A stretch of 64,000 nt of DNA from Aureibaculum marinum (lineage in GTDB: Bacteria; Bacteroidota; Bacteroidia; Flavobacteriales; Flavobacteriaceae), in contig NZ_RPFJ01000011.1 of assembly GCF_003813905.1 (NCBI RefSeq), forward strand, positions 186,001 to 250,000. Direction: 5' to 3'. Of the stretch, positions 52,492 through 61,854 are shown piece after piece. A model generated the notes under the pieces. It saw only the letters and a program-made list of their open reading frames with translations, did not search any database and had not been told where the DNA came from. Position numbers and translations under genes: made by a program. Within the stretch, counting starts at the first letter, position 1; every line of letters starts with the position of its first letter.

Positions 52492-53712
52492 GTGAAAAAA
52501 ATAATTTTTCTCCTCTTTTTAATCATTTTCTTTTCTTGTAAAAAAGAAACTTCTACCGATGAACCCCTCCAAGAAAAGGAAGAAGCACCAGAGCTTATTC
52601 AAAAATTTGGATATACTCTAGATGATTATAAGGTAATTGAAGATACTATTAGAAATGGAGACAGCTTTGGCGAAATTTTAAATAAACATCATGTAGATTA
52701 TGCTGAAGTATATAACATCGTAGAAACTGTTAAAGATACTTTTGATGTTGCTAAGCTAATTGTAGGAAAACCGTATGTGATTTTGGCAAAAAAAGATACC
52801 ACTGAAAAAGCACAAGTGTTTGTCTATCAGCCTAGAATAACAGAATATGTCGTAGTCGATTTTAAAGATACTATTTCGTATAGGTTTGAAAAAAAGAAAA
52901 TTAAAACTGTTGTAAAAACAGCTACTGGAAATATTACATCTTCACTTTCTGAAGCCTTAGATGAGAAAGGATTAGACTATGCATTAGTTAATGAAATGTC
53001 AGATATTTATGCATGGACAGTAGATTTTTTTCACCTTCAAAAAAATGATAAGTTTAAGGTAATTTACGAAGAAAAGTTTGTTGATGATACAATTTATGCA
53101 GGGTTAGGAGAAATTAAAGCGGCTTATTTTGAACATAAAAATCAACCGTTTTATGCTTTTAATTTTATTACAGATTCTACAAAAAATATTTCAGATTATT
53201 ACGATGAAACAGCCAATTCATTGAGAAGACAATTTTTAAAGGCTCCATTGAAATATAGCAGAATTAGTTCTCGATATAATTTAAGAAGATTTATTAAATA
53301 TTATGGTAGGATAAAACCGCATAGAGGTACTGATTTTGCGGCAAAAATAGGAACACCTATAATGAGTACTGCAAATGGTACTGTCATAGAATCTGCTCGA
53401 AGAGGAGGAAATGGTAATTATGTTAAAATTAGACATAACTCTGTTTATTCTACACAATATTTGCACATGAGTAAACGTGCGGTAAAAAAAGGAGATTTTG
53501 TTAAACAAGGTGATGTAATAGGATATGTAGGAATGACAGGAAATACATCTGGACCTCACGTTTGTTATCGCTTTTGGAAAAATGGAGTTCAAGTTGATCC
53601 TTTAAAAGAAAAGCTACCTTCTGCTGAACCTATTGCAGATAGTTTAAAAACAAGTTATTTGTCTTTTATTAAACCTTACCAACAAAAATTAGACAGTCTA
53701 ATTATTGAATAA
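52492..53712 (+). CDS. M23 peptidase lipoprotein with altered zinc motif
   Basis: A 406-residue cell-wall endopeptidase-like lipoprotein. The GTG start gives a signal peptide with lipobox F-F-S-C (Cys17). The middle region (about 50-250) is LysM/OapA-like. The C-terminal M23 domain has HRGTDFAAKIGTP (His, Asp ligands) and TSGPHVCYRFW. Where M23 enzymes have H-x-H, this protein has H-V-C, so one zinc ligand would be Cys. I recall similar H-x-C sites in flavobacterial relatives. Probable role in peptidoglycan remodelling. A -7 element TAGATTTG lies at 52453-52460. Confidence 0.9.
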   Translation: MKKIIFLLFLIIFFSCKKETSTDEPLQEKEEAPELIQKFGYTLDDYKVIEDTIRNGDSFGEILNKHHVDYAEVYNIVETVKDTFDVAKLIVGKPYVILAKKDTTEKAQVFVYQPRITEYVVVDFKDTISYRFEKKKIKTVVKTATGNITSSLSEALDEKGLDYALVNEMSDIYAWTVDFFHLQKNDKFKVIYEEKFVDDTIYAGLGEIKAAYFEHKNQPFYAFNFITDSTKNISDYYDETANSLRRQFLKAPLKYSRISSRYNLRRFIKYYGRIKPHRGTDFAAKIGTPIMSTANGTVIESARRGGNGNYVKIRHNSVYSTQYLHMSKRAVKKGDFVKQGDVIGYVGMTGNTSGPHVCYRFWKNGVQVDPLKEKLPSAEPIADSLKTSYLSFIKPYQQKLDSLIIE

Positions 53713-53833
53713 CAATAGGATTGCATATTAGTTTATTAAAAGTAATCAAGTTTAATAGTACTTATAAGCCTTTTCTTTACTTGTATAAGTTTACTTCTCA
53801 ATAATGTTTATTGTAATACATAAATGATGAAAA

Positions 53834-53867
53834 TTTGTGTAATCCATGTTCGTTTTCATTACTTTTG
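53834..53867 (+). promoter_or_regulatory. pgi promoter
   Basis: TTTG (53834-53837) and TACTTTTG (53860-53867) are separated by 22 bases, at the upper end of normal spacing. The leader before pgi would be about 60 bases. Confidence 0.6.
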
Positions 53868-53936
53868 TACCAGCTAAATTAAACTTAACTAAATAGAATA
53901 AGTTTAAAACAGTTTAATTTCTAAACTTAGATAAAA

Positions 53937-55505
53937 ATGGCACTTAAAAATCAAAATCCAACCACCACCAACGCTTGGAAAAACTTACAAGAATCATATC
54001 AAAAAAATAAAAATGTTGATATGAAAAAGCTTTTTTTACAAGATGTTAATAGAAAAGAAAAATATACGCTAAAGCTAGATAGCTTTACCGTAGACTATTC
54101 AAAGAACAGAATTAATGACGAGACTTTTGATTATCTGTTGGCACTAGCTGATGAAGTTGATTTAAAAGACGGAATTGAAAAAATGTTTACTGGAGACATT
54201 ATAAATGTTACTGAGAATAGAGCTGTTTTACATATAGCTTTACGTAATAAATCCAATAGTCCTGTTTTTGTGGCAGAAAATAATGTAATGGATGAGGTTA
54301 ATGATACACTTCAAAAAATGAAAACTTTTTCTGAGAAAGTTATTTCTGGAAATCATAAAGGTTATACTGGTAAGGCTATTACAGATGTTGTAAATATAGG
54401 TATAGGCGGTTCTGATTTAGGACCAAGAATGGTAGTTGACGCTTTACAATATTATAAAAATCATTTAAAATCACATTTTATTTCTAATATAGATGGTGAC
54501 CATGTTATGGAAACCATAAAAGAACTGAATCCCGAAACTACACTTTTTGTAATTGTTTCTAAAACATTTACTACCCAAGAAACTTTGACAAATGCAGAAA
54601 CCATAAAAAAATGGTTTTTATCAAAAGGGGCTACCCAACAAGATATTCAGCACAACTTTGTAGCGGTATCTACTAATTTAGAAAAAGTTGCTGAGTTTGG
54701 TATCGCTGCTAATAATATCTTTACTATGTGGGATTGGGTTGGAGGCCGATACTCATTATGGAGTGCCGTAGGATTATCTATTTGTTTAGCCTTAGGTTAT
54801 GATAATTTTGATCAATTGTTAACTGGTGCTTATGAGATGGATCAGCATTTTAGAACAGCCTCTTTTAATCAAAATATACCAATAGTATTAGCATTAATTA
54901 GTATTTGGTATAATAACTTTTTTGAAACAGATGCTGAAGTAGTTATTCCTTATTCTCAATATTTAACTCAATTTGTACCTTATTTACAGCAAGGATCAAT
55001 GGAAAGTAATGGAAAATCCGTTGACCGTGATGGAAATCCTGTCAATTATCAAACAGGAAATATAATTTGGGGAAATACAGGAACTAATGTGCAACATGCT
55101 TTTATGCAATTGGTACACCAAGGTACAAAGTTAATTCCTGTTGATTTTATAGGATTTAAGCAATCGTTATATGGAAATGAAGATCATCATAATAAATTGA
55201 TGGCAAACTTCTATGCACAAGCAGAAGCATTGTATCAAGGAAAAACAAAAGAAGAAGTACATTTAGAATTAAAAACTGCTGGTCAACAAGATAAAATAGC
55301 CAAATTATTGCCCTTTAAAATATTTGAGGGGAATAAACCCTCAAATACATTGGTAATGGATAAACTTTCTCCAAAAAATTTAGGGAAACTTATTGCTACT
55401 TATGAGCACAAAACTTTTGTACAAGGCTACATTTGGAATATTTATAGTTTTGACCAATTTGGTGTTGAATTAGGAAAAGAATTAGCAAAAAAGTTTTTAG
55501 CGTAA
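53937..55505 (+). CDS. pgi: Glucose-6-phosphate isomerase
   Basis: A 522-residue Pgi interconverting glucose 6-phosphate and fructose 6-phosphate. Signatures are both intact: VGGRYSLWSAVGLSI near residue 265 and the C-terminal YIWNIYSFDQFGVELGKEL. IGIGGSDLGPRMV and ESNGKSVDRDG are also present. Length is slightly short of the E. coli enzyme (549) but within the family. A single-gene unit with its own promoter and a very long perfect hairpin as terminator. Confidence 0.97.
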   Translation: MALKNQNPTTTNAWKNLQESYQKNKNVDMKKLFLQDVNRKEKYTLKLDSFTVDYSKNRINDETFDYLLALADEVDLKDGIEKMFTGDIINVTENRAVLHIALRNKSNSPVFVAENNVMDEVNDTLQKMKTFSEKVISGNHKGYTGKAITDVVNIGIGGSDLGPRMVVDALQYYKNHLKSHFISNIDGDHVMETIKELNPETTLFVIVSKTFTTQETLTNAETIKKWFLSKGATQQDIQHNFVAVSTNLEKVAEFGIAANNIFTMWDWVGGRYSLWSAVGLSICLALGYDNFDQLLTGAYEMDQHFRTASFNQNIPIVLALISIWYNNFFETDAEVVIPYSQYLTQFVPYLQQGSMESNGKSVDRDGNPVNYQTGNIIWGNTGTNVQHAFMQLVHQGTKLIPVDFIGFKQSLYGNEDHHNKLMANFYAQAEALYQGKTKEEVHLELKTAGQQDKIAKLLPFKIFEGNKPSNTLVMDKLSPKNLGKLIATYEHKTFVQGYIWNIYSFDQFGVELGKELAKKFLA

Positions 55506-55561
55506 AACAATAATTGCCACATTTTAAATGTAAGCAATAATTTAATAATTGAACTTCACAG

Positions 55562-55614
55562 AAAATCCGGCTCTAAACATTTCTAATTCATAGAAATGTT
55601 TAGAGCCGGATTTT
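55562..55614 (+). terminator. pgi terminator, perfect 24-bp stem
   Basis: Positions 55562-55585 pair without mismatch with 55591-55614 around a 5-nt loop, with an A run before and T run after, 56 bases downstream of pgi. It is much longer than needed for termination. Confidence 0.9.
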
Positions 55615-55738
55615 TAATCACTTAATATATACTAGCGTAGTACAAGTTTGTTTTGAGTACTCTTTTATCTGTATTAACAAGAAGACACTTCTTAAAGCTA
55701 TACTTTTATTTATAAAACATAGTACTTCTCTTTTGTCT

Positions 55739-55835
55739 TAACATTAGTTTAAAGTTAATTGTCTTTAGGTAACATTTTCGTAATCTAATCATAACACATG
55801 TTTAATTCTTAGGTAACCTAAACTTTACATAAGAC
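55739..55835 (+). promoter_or_regulatory. Array of 11-bp TAAC repeats (PhoB-box-like)
   Basis: The 399-base gap from pgi to the beta-helix lipoprotein holds the pgi terminator and this array. Units starting with TAA/TTA lie exactly 11 bp apart at 55770, 55781, 55792, 55803, 55814 and 55825 (first unit TAACATTTTCG), plus a pair at 55739 and 55750. A poor -7-like TTATTTG follows at about 55840. An 11-bp direct-repeat period is that of PhoB binding sites. The rest of the gap shows nothing else. Confidence 0.5.
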
Positions 55836-55904
55836 CTCTTTATTTGCATTGTGAGATTTAAAATAACAATTAGACAAAAACAACAATTAAACGAAATTAA
55901 AAAG

Positions 55905-57131
55905 ATGAAAAAATTACTTTACACTTTAAGTATAGGAGTACTACTTATTTCCTGTTCAGATAATAACGACCCAGAAGTTATTACAGACCCTCCGGTAGAT
56001 ACAGTTTTACAAGGAACATTAACAACAGACTTAACCTTAACCAAAGATAAAATATGGGAACTAAAGGGTAGAGTAATAGTTGGCGGTGGAACTACTTTAA
56101 CTATTGAGCCAGGTACTATTATTAAAGGACAAGCTGGTACTGGTACACAAGCTTCATTATTATTAATTGCAAGAGATGCAAAAATAAAAGCTGAAGGAAC
56201 GGCTTCTGAGCCAATTATTTTCACTTCAATATCAGATAATATAGAAATAGGACAAAAATCAGGTACTAATTTGTCTGAAAATGATAGAGGTTTATGGGGA
56301 GGCCTTGTTGTATTAGGCAATGCACCTGGTTCTTTCAAAGGAAATGTTTCTGAAGTGCAAATTGAAGGTGTTGTTGCAACAGATGTAAATGGTCTTTATG
56401 GAGGAGATAATTCAGCTGATAATTCAGGAGTACTAAAGTACATATCTATTCGTCATGGAGGTGCAGAAATTAGTCCTGATAACGAAATTAATGGATTAAC
56501 ACTTGGTGCTGTAGGGTCAGGAACTGTTGTAGATCATATAGAAGTTGTTGCTAATGTTGATGATGGTATTGAATTCTTTGGAGGTTCAGTAAATGCTTCT
56601 AACTTAGTAGTTTGGGCCGCTGGTGATGATGGCTTAGATATTGACCAAGCGTATTCAGGTACTATTACCAATTCCGTAGTAGCTTTAGGAAATGCTTCTG
56701 ACCATGCTTTGGAAATTGATGGTCCTGAAGGAAGTCTAGAAGGACAATTTACCATAGATGGCCTTACTTTAATTGGAAATACAACTACAGAAAGAGGTGA
56801 ATATGGCGATTTTAGAGATGGTGCTATGGGAACTACAAAAAATGTATTTGCTTACGGTTTCAGAGCTGATGCCGATGTAGAATTAGATAATGATGGTGTT
56901 GCTACTAATTATACCAATGGTAAATTGGTTTTTAATAACTGGCAAATTGTGCTTCCAGAAGGAGTATCTTCTTCTGCCTCTATTTTTGCTGATAAATCTG
57001 AGATTGGTTCTACTTTCGGAGCAGACGCTTCTAATTTTTCATCAGCTGTTACTTCAGAATCAAAAACTACCGGTGCAAATTTATCTGTATTTACTTGGAC
57101 TTTGGCAGATGTTAATAATGCTTTAGAATAG
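55905..57131 (+). CDS. Beta-helix lipoprotein paired with a TonB receptor
   Basis: About 408 residues. The start is the ATG at 55905, giving a signal peptide with lipobox L-I-S-C; the frame runs back to a GTG at 55851 without a signal. The mature protein has repeats typical of a right-handed parallel beta-helix (LTIEPGTIIKGQAG, EPIIFTSI, DHIEVVANVDDGIEFFGG). No pectate-lyase catalytic residues are evident. It lies 102 bases before a TonB receptor gene in the same direction, probably one operon, as a surface-exposed substrate-binding partner. Substrate unknown; phosphate-linked by context. Confidence 0.82.
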   Translation: MKKLLYTLSIGVLLISCSDNNDPEVITDPPVDTVLQGTLTTDLTLTKDKIWELKGRVIVGGGTTLTIEPGTIIKGQAGTGTQASLLLIARDAKIKAEGTASEPIIFTSISDNIEIGQKSGTNLSENDRGLWGGLVVLGNAPGSFKGNVSEVQIEGVVATDVNGLYGGDNSADNSGVLKYISIRHGGAEISPDNEINGLTLGAVGSGTVVDHIEVVANVDDGIEFFGGSVNASNLVVWAAGDDGLDIDQAYSGTITNSVVALGNASDHALEIDGPEGSLEGQFTIDGLTLIGNTTTERGEYGDFRDGAMGTTKNVFAYGFRADADVELDNDGVATNYTNGKLVFNNWQIVLPEGVSSSASIFADKSEIGSTFGADASNFSSAVTSESKTTGANLSVFTWTLADVNNALE

Positions 57132-57233
57132 TAGATACTAATTATAATTAGAATTATTCAATTGCTCATACTTTAGTATGGGCAATTGTATTTAAAAGTA
57201 GATAAAAAGAATCCTCAAAAATTTATAAAACGA

Positions 57234-60038
57234 ATGCGAATTAAATTTACACTTCTAGTACTTTTTACTTTGTTTATTAATCTATTAAACGCTCAAAAAG
57301 GAACATTAAGCGGAACTATAAAAGATGGAGATATTAATGATGTTTTACCTTTTGCAACGGTTTTAATTAAAAATAGCGACAAAGGAACAACTTCTGATTT
57401 TGAAGGACTGTATGAAATTGAGTTAGAACCTGGTACTTATACTGTAATTTATAAATTTTTAGGTTTCGAAACTAAAGAAGTTACAGGGGTAATTATTAAA
57501 TCGGATAATATAACCTCATTAGATATAACATTAAGAGAAGCTACTGGTACTCTTGACGAAGTTGTTCTTACAGCCGAAACTGCTCGAAATACTGAATCTT
57601 CAGTGTTAAATATTCAAAGAAGATCAGTTAATTTATTAGATGGAATTTCATCAGAAAATTTTAAAAAATTAGGTGCAAGTGATTTAGCAAAAGCTGTTAA
57701 AAGTGTTCCAGGAGTATCTATTCAAGGAGGTAAATATGTTTATGTTCGAGGCTTAGGAGATAGATATACTAAAACTATATTAAATGGTGTAGATATTCCA
57801 GGATTAGATCCGGATAGAAATACCATCCAAATGGATGTATTTCCTACAAATATTATTGATAATATAATTGTGGTAAAATCAGCAACAGCTGATTTACCAG
57901 CTGATTTTACAGGTGGTATTGTAGATATTGTTACTAAAGAGTTTCCTACAAGAAAAGAGTTTAGCCTTTCGTTAAGTGGTTCTTATAATCCTAATATGCA
58001 TTTTAAAAGTAATTACTTAAGTTATGAAGGCGGAAATACTGACTTTTTAGGTTTTGATGATGGTACTAGAGCATTGCCTATTAGTCCTTATCAACCTATA
58101 CCTAATACGTTTGACAATAACCCATTGTTAACAGAGATTACCCAAAAATTTGATCCTAATTTAGGTGCTCAAGAATCAAATAGTAATATGGATTATAGTA
58201 TTGGATTAACAGCAGGAAATCAATATACAGTTGGTAAAAATGAAAATAAATTAGGATATATAGCTTCTATTTCTTACAAAAATGAAACTAAATTTTATGA
58301 AGATGCAGAAAATAGTTTTTATAGAAAAGACCCTAATACCTCAGAACTAGAAATGCCTTTAAGTAAGGGGCAAAAAGGTAATTTAGGAGAACAGAATGTT
58401 ATTCTAAGTGGTTTAGCAGGCTTGTCTTATAAAACGGATCGTTCTAAGTATAAGATAAATGTAATGCGAATTCAAAATGGAGAGTCAAGTGCTGGTTTAT
58501 TTAATCAAGAATTAAATGAAGGAGATTTTGCTATTGCTATAAAAAACAGTCTAGTTTATACCGAAAGATCTATTACTAACGGATTAATTTCTGGTACACA
58601 CACAAATGAAGATGCTACTTGGAAAACAGAATGGAAATTGGCTTCAACATTGTCAACAATTGACGACAAGGATGTTCGTGCTACATCATTTAGAATTGAA
58701 GAAAATGGAAGTTATAGTATTCCTCAAAATAGTGAACCTAGAAGAATTTGGAGAAATCTAGAAGAGCAAAATCATGTAGGTAAAATAGATATTACAAGAA
58801 GGTATAATTTATTTCAAAAAGACGCTAAATTAAAGATAGGAGCCTATGGATCTTTTAAACAAAGAGATTATAATATTTACACTTTTAGAATTGGTGTTGC
58901 TGGCCCAAGTGGCTTTAATGGAGATGCTGATGCTATTTTAGCGGATGAAAATTTATGGACAACAAGTACTCAAGAAGGTTCTTTTATTAGAAATTCTTCT
59001 GTAATTGACCCAGTTAATATTTTTGAATCTAGTCAAGTGAATATTGCAGGTTATGTTTCTAATGAATTTATGTTAGGTGATAAACTAAAAACAATATTGG
59101 GTGTTAGAGTCGAAAATTTTATGATATATTATTCAGGTGAAAATAGTAGAGGAGTTGTTTTAAATAATGAATCTATTATGAATAAGTTAGATTTATTTCC
59201 TTCTGTTAATTTTATTTATGCATTAAATGATCATAAAAATATACGATTATCATATGCAAGAACAACTGCTAGACCTTCGTTTAAAGAAGCTTCAAATGCT
59301 GAAATTTTTGATGCACTTTCTGATATTACCTATATAGGAAACATTGATTTAAAACCTACTTACATTAATAATCTTGATTTAAGATATGAAGTTTATGGAG
59401 AAAATGCAGAGCTGTTTGCTGTAAGTGCATTTTACAAATCATTTAAAGATCCTATAGAACTAACATATTTTCAATCTGCATTAGATAATTTTACTCCACA
59501 AAATTTGGGTGAAGCTAATCTTTTTGGAGCTGAAATAGAATTTAGAAAGAATCTAGATTTTTTATCTTCCAGCTTAAATAACTTTAGGTTTAATTTAAAT
59601 GCTTCTGTTATTAAGTCAAAATTACAAATGTATGATGACGAATTTACTTTAAGACAAAATACTGCCAGACCTGGAGAAGAGGTAGATGATACTAGAGAGC
59701 TTCAAGGACAATCCCCATATTTGATAAATGCAGGGTTAGATTATGATAATGATAAATTAGGATTACAAACAGGGCTGTTTTATAATGTTCAAGGCAAAAC
59801 ATTAGAAGTTGTTGGTGGAGCAAACCCAGATGTGTTTACCTTACCATTTAATAGTTTAGATTTTACATTTAATAAAAGCTTAGATAAAGAAAGAAGGTCA
59901 AATTTAAGTTTTAAGATTACTAATATATTAGGTTCTGAAAAAGAAAGTGTTTATCAATCTTATAAAGCACAAGATCAAATATTTTCAAGTAGAAATCCAA
60001 GTACTTCGTTTTCTTTGGGTTATAGTATTAAATTTTAA
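57234..60038 (+). CDS. TonB-dependent outer-membrane receptor
   Basis: About 934 residues. The start is ATG 57234 (signal peptide to about residue 21, ends N-A-Q). Then a carboxypeptidase-regulatory-like beta-sandwich (about 22-105, GTLSGTIKDGDINDVLPFAT), a TonB-box-like DEVVLTAET, a plug (about 130-225, VPGVSIQGGKYVYVRGLGD), and a 22-strand barrel ending in Phe (SLGYSIKF). It would import a ligand into the periplasm using TonB energy. It follows the beta-helix lipoprotein; no SusD gene is present. Substrate cannot be read; the locus suggests a phosphorus compound. Confidence 0.93.
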   Translation: MRIKFTLLVLFTLFINLLNAQKGTLSGTIKDGDINDVLPFATVLIKNSDKGTTSDFEGLYEIELEPGTYTVIYKFLGFETKEVTGVIIKSDNITSLDITLREATGTLDEVVLTAETARNTESSVLNIQRRSVNLLDGISSENFKKLGASDLAKAVKSVPGVSIQGGKYVYVRGLGDRYTKTILNGVDIPGLDPDRNTIQMDVFPTNIIDNIIVVKSATADLPADFTGGIVDIVTKEFPTRKEFSLSLSGSYNPNMHFKSNYLSYEGGNTDFLGFDDGTRALPISPYQPIPNTFDNNPLLTEITQKFDPNLGAQESNSNMDYSIGLTAGNQYTVGKNENKLGYIASISYKNETKFYEDAENSFYRKDPNTSELEMPLSKGQKGNLGEQNVILSGLAGLSYKTDRSKYKINVMRIQNGESSAGLFNQELNEGDFAIAIKNSLVYTERSITNGLISGTHTNEDATWKTEWKLASTLSTIDDKDVRATSFRIEENGSYSIPQNSEPRRIWRNLEEQNHVGKIDITRRYNLFQKDAKLKIGAYGSFKQRDYNIYTFRIGVAGPSGFNGDADAILADENLWTTSTQEGSFIRNSSVIDPVNIFESSQVNIAGYVSNEFMLGDKLKTILGVRVENFMIYYSGENSRGVVLNNESIMNKLDLFPSVNFIYALNDHKNIRLSYARTTARPSFKEASNAEIFDALSDITYIGNIDLKPTYINNLDLRYEVYGENAELFAVSAFYKSFKDPIELTYFQSALDNFTPQNLGEANLFGAEIEFRKNLDFLSSSLNNFRFNLNASVIKSKLQMYDDEFTLRQNTARPGEEVDDTRELQGQSPYLINAGLDYDNDKLGLQTGLFYNVQGKTLEVVGGANPDVFTLPFNSLDFTFNKSLDKERRSNLSFKITNILGSEKESVYQSYKAQDQIFSSRNPSTSFSLGYSIKF

Positions 60039-60076
60039 CAAAAAAAGGAGCCATTGGCTCCTTTTTTTGTTAAAAT
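60032..60076. terminator. Bidirectional terminator overlapping the TonB receptor stop
   Basis: A 22-bp inverted repeat (60032-60053 with 60055-60076) with a very tight centre, A and T runs on either side. The receptor stop codon (60036-60038) is inside the left arm and the MORN gene ends 4 bases after the right arm. Confidence 0.88.
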
Positions 60077-60079
60077 ATT

Positions 60080-60439
60080 TTATTCATTACTTACAGCAAT
60101 AGTTGATTCTCGTGACCAAGAATTTACTTTTTCTATTTTATCGTTAGTATAGTCTACTTCTTTTAAAACATTATTAGTTTTATGAATCCATTTGCCAACT
60201 TTTTCACCATTATTATAATTTCCAACAACTATTTTGTCTCCATCTAAATTATAGCTAGTCCATGTTCCATGAAGTTTACCATCTTTAAAAAATCCATGTT
60301 GATCAATTTGCCCATTATCATAATAGAAAGTGGCTTCAGTTAAATCTCCTTTTTTCTCTAATTTCACCTTGTTTTCGTTTTGTTGAGCAAAGGAAAAGCT
60401 TACACAAAAAACAATTAATAGGATTGCTATTTTTTTCAT
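60080..60439 (-). CDS. Small secreted MORN-repeat protein
   Basis: A 119-residue exported protein: signal peptide 1-19 (ends F-A-Q) and two to three MORN/YwqK-like repeats (YYDNGQIDQHGFFKDGKLHG, VGNYNNGEKVGKW). Function unknown. It is convergent with the receptor and divergent from the porin gene. The shared upstream region carries an 11-bp repeat array, and a -7-like TATCTTTA (60476-60469, minus strand) lies next to it, so it may be controlled with the phosphate genes. Confidence 0.8.
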   Translation of the reverse strand: MKKIAILLIVFCVSFSFAQQNENKVKLEKKGDLTEATFYYDNGQIDQHGFFKDGKLHGTWTSYNLDGDKIVVGNYNNGEKVGKWIHKTNNVLKEVDYTNDKIEKVNSWSRESTIAVSNE

Positions 60440-60484
60440 AATTTCAATATTTACAACGTTCTATATCATAAAGATAGATAAATT

Positions 60485-60528
60485 TTACATTAAAAAAACA
60501 TTAACTTAACCTTAATTTAACATTGGTA
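60485..60528. promoter_or_regulatory. Four phased 11-bp repeats (PhoB-box-like)
   Basis: Consecutive units TTACATTAAAA, AAACATTAACT, TAACCTTAATT and TAACATTGGTA, each 11 bp, with consensus TAACATT. They lie in the gap between the divergent MORN and porin genes. No good -7 element for the porin is close by (TAACTTTA at about 60611 is 80 bases on), while a minus-strand -7-like element is 9 bases away. It may serve one or both genes. Confidence 0.5.
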
Positions 60529-60636
60529 TTATAAATAACTGATAAACAGCAACTTAAATAATTATAAATAATTTTCCTTTTTTACTTAAAATAAAATAAC
60601 TTGCCTTTTGTTAACTTTAATTAATTTTCATAATTA

Positions 60637-61845
60637 ATGTATTTAAAAAATCTAGTAGCTATTTTCGTAATTAGTATTTCATTTTCTGTTTTCGCTCAAG
60701 AAAATGAAGATAATCCTTTTAGTTTTAAATGGGATAATGGTTTCAAAATAAAAAGTGCAGATAATAATTTTGAATTCAAATTTGGGGGAAGAATAATGGT
60801 AGATCATGCTTTTTTTTCTCAAAATGATAATCTTGATGCTGTTTATGGGCAACTGTTAACAACGAGTGCTACTGAATTTAGAAGAACACGTTTATTTATA
60901 TCAGGAGTTATCTATAAAAACATTGAATTTAAATGGGACTTAGGTTATGAAGGAGGTGAAGTTGGATTTAAAGATGTTTACTTAGGGATTAAAGATATTC
61001 CTGTAATTGGTAATCTCAGAGTTGGTAATGTTAAAGAGCCATTGAGGTTAGAAATGCTGACAAGCAGTAAGTATATTACCTTTATGGAACGATCTATACT
61101 AAGTGATTTTTCACCTACACGAAATAGTGGAATACTATTTTTTAATGATTTTTTTAATGATAAGATTAGTATGCAAGCTGGGCTTTTTAGAAATGCTGGA
61201 GATAATGGTAATGATTTAATGGCTAACAATGGATACGTCTTTACAGGTCGAATTACTGGATTGCCAATTAAAACAGAAAAACAGCTGTTGCATTTAGGGT
61301 TAGGTTATAGTTATAGAAAACCCAGTATTAATAATTACAGAATTTCATCACGTCCTGAAGCTCATTTAAGTGGTAAAAAGTATATTGACACCCAACTTGT
61401 TGAAAATGTTGTGGATCTTAATATGCTAAATTTTGAAACTGCTTTTGTTTCTGGGCCATTGTCACTTCAAGCAGAATATTTAATAACGGAACTTAATACA
61501 GACATATCCAATCGTTTTTCAAGCTATTATGGCCAAATTAGCTACTTTATCACCGGAGAACAAAAAAAGTATAAAAGTTCATATTCAGGTTTTGATAGAA
61601 TAAAACCTAAAAATAATTTTATTGGTAAAAATGGCGGGTCTGGAGCATGGGAGGTGGCCCTACGCTATTCCAATTCAGATTTAAATAGTGAAGATATTTT
61701 TGGAGGAGAACAATCAGACCTAACAGTTGGACTAAATTGGTATTTAAATCCTGTAACAAAAATTAAATTCAATTATGTAAATGCGACCATTAAAAATGCA
61801 GGTAATGTTAATGTTTATCAAGTGCGTTTTCAAATTGATTTTTAA
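60637..61845 (+). CDS. OprO/OprP-type phosphate-selective porin
   Basis: A 402-residue outer-membrane porin: signal peptide 1-21 (ends F-A-Q), then a 16-strand barrel of the OprO/OprP family. Marks are FKFGGRIMVDHAFF, EFRRTRLFISG, NIEFKWDLGYEGGEVGFKDV, VGNVKEPLRLE and a final aromatic strand (VNVYQVRFQIDF). In Pseudomonas such porins form trimers that pass phosphate or polyphosphate. The arginine-ladder residues cannot be checked by eye. The PiT transporter gene starts 71 bases later in the same direction. Confidence 0.92.
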   Translation: MYLKNLVAIFVISISFSVFAQENEDNPFSFKWDNGFKIKSADNNFEFKFGGRIMVDHAFFSQNDNLDAVYGQLLTTSATEFRRTRLFISGVIYKNIEFKWDLGYEGGEVGFKDVYLGIKDIPVIGNLRVGNVKEPLRLEMLTSSKYITFMERSILSDFSPTRNSGILFFNDFFNDKISMQAGLFRNAGDNGNDLMANNGYVFTGRITGLPIKTEKQLLHLGLGYSYRKPSINNYRISSRPEAHLSGKKYIDTQLVENVVDLNMLNFETAFVSGPLSLQAEYLITELNTDISNRFSSYYGQISYFITGEQKKYKSSYSGFDRIKPKNNFIGKNGGSGAWEVALRYSNSDLNSEDIFGGEQSDLTVGLNWYLNPVTKIKFNYVNATIKNAGNVNVYQVRFQIDF

Positions 61846-61854
61846 TACAAAACA

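Noticed and set aside
55919-56338. Minus-strand frame of 139 codons inside the beta-helix lipoprotein gene
   Set aside because: Antisense to a gene with a clear lipoprotein signal and repeats; no promoter.
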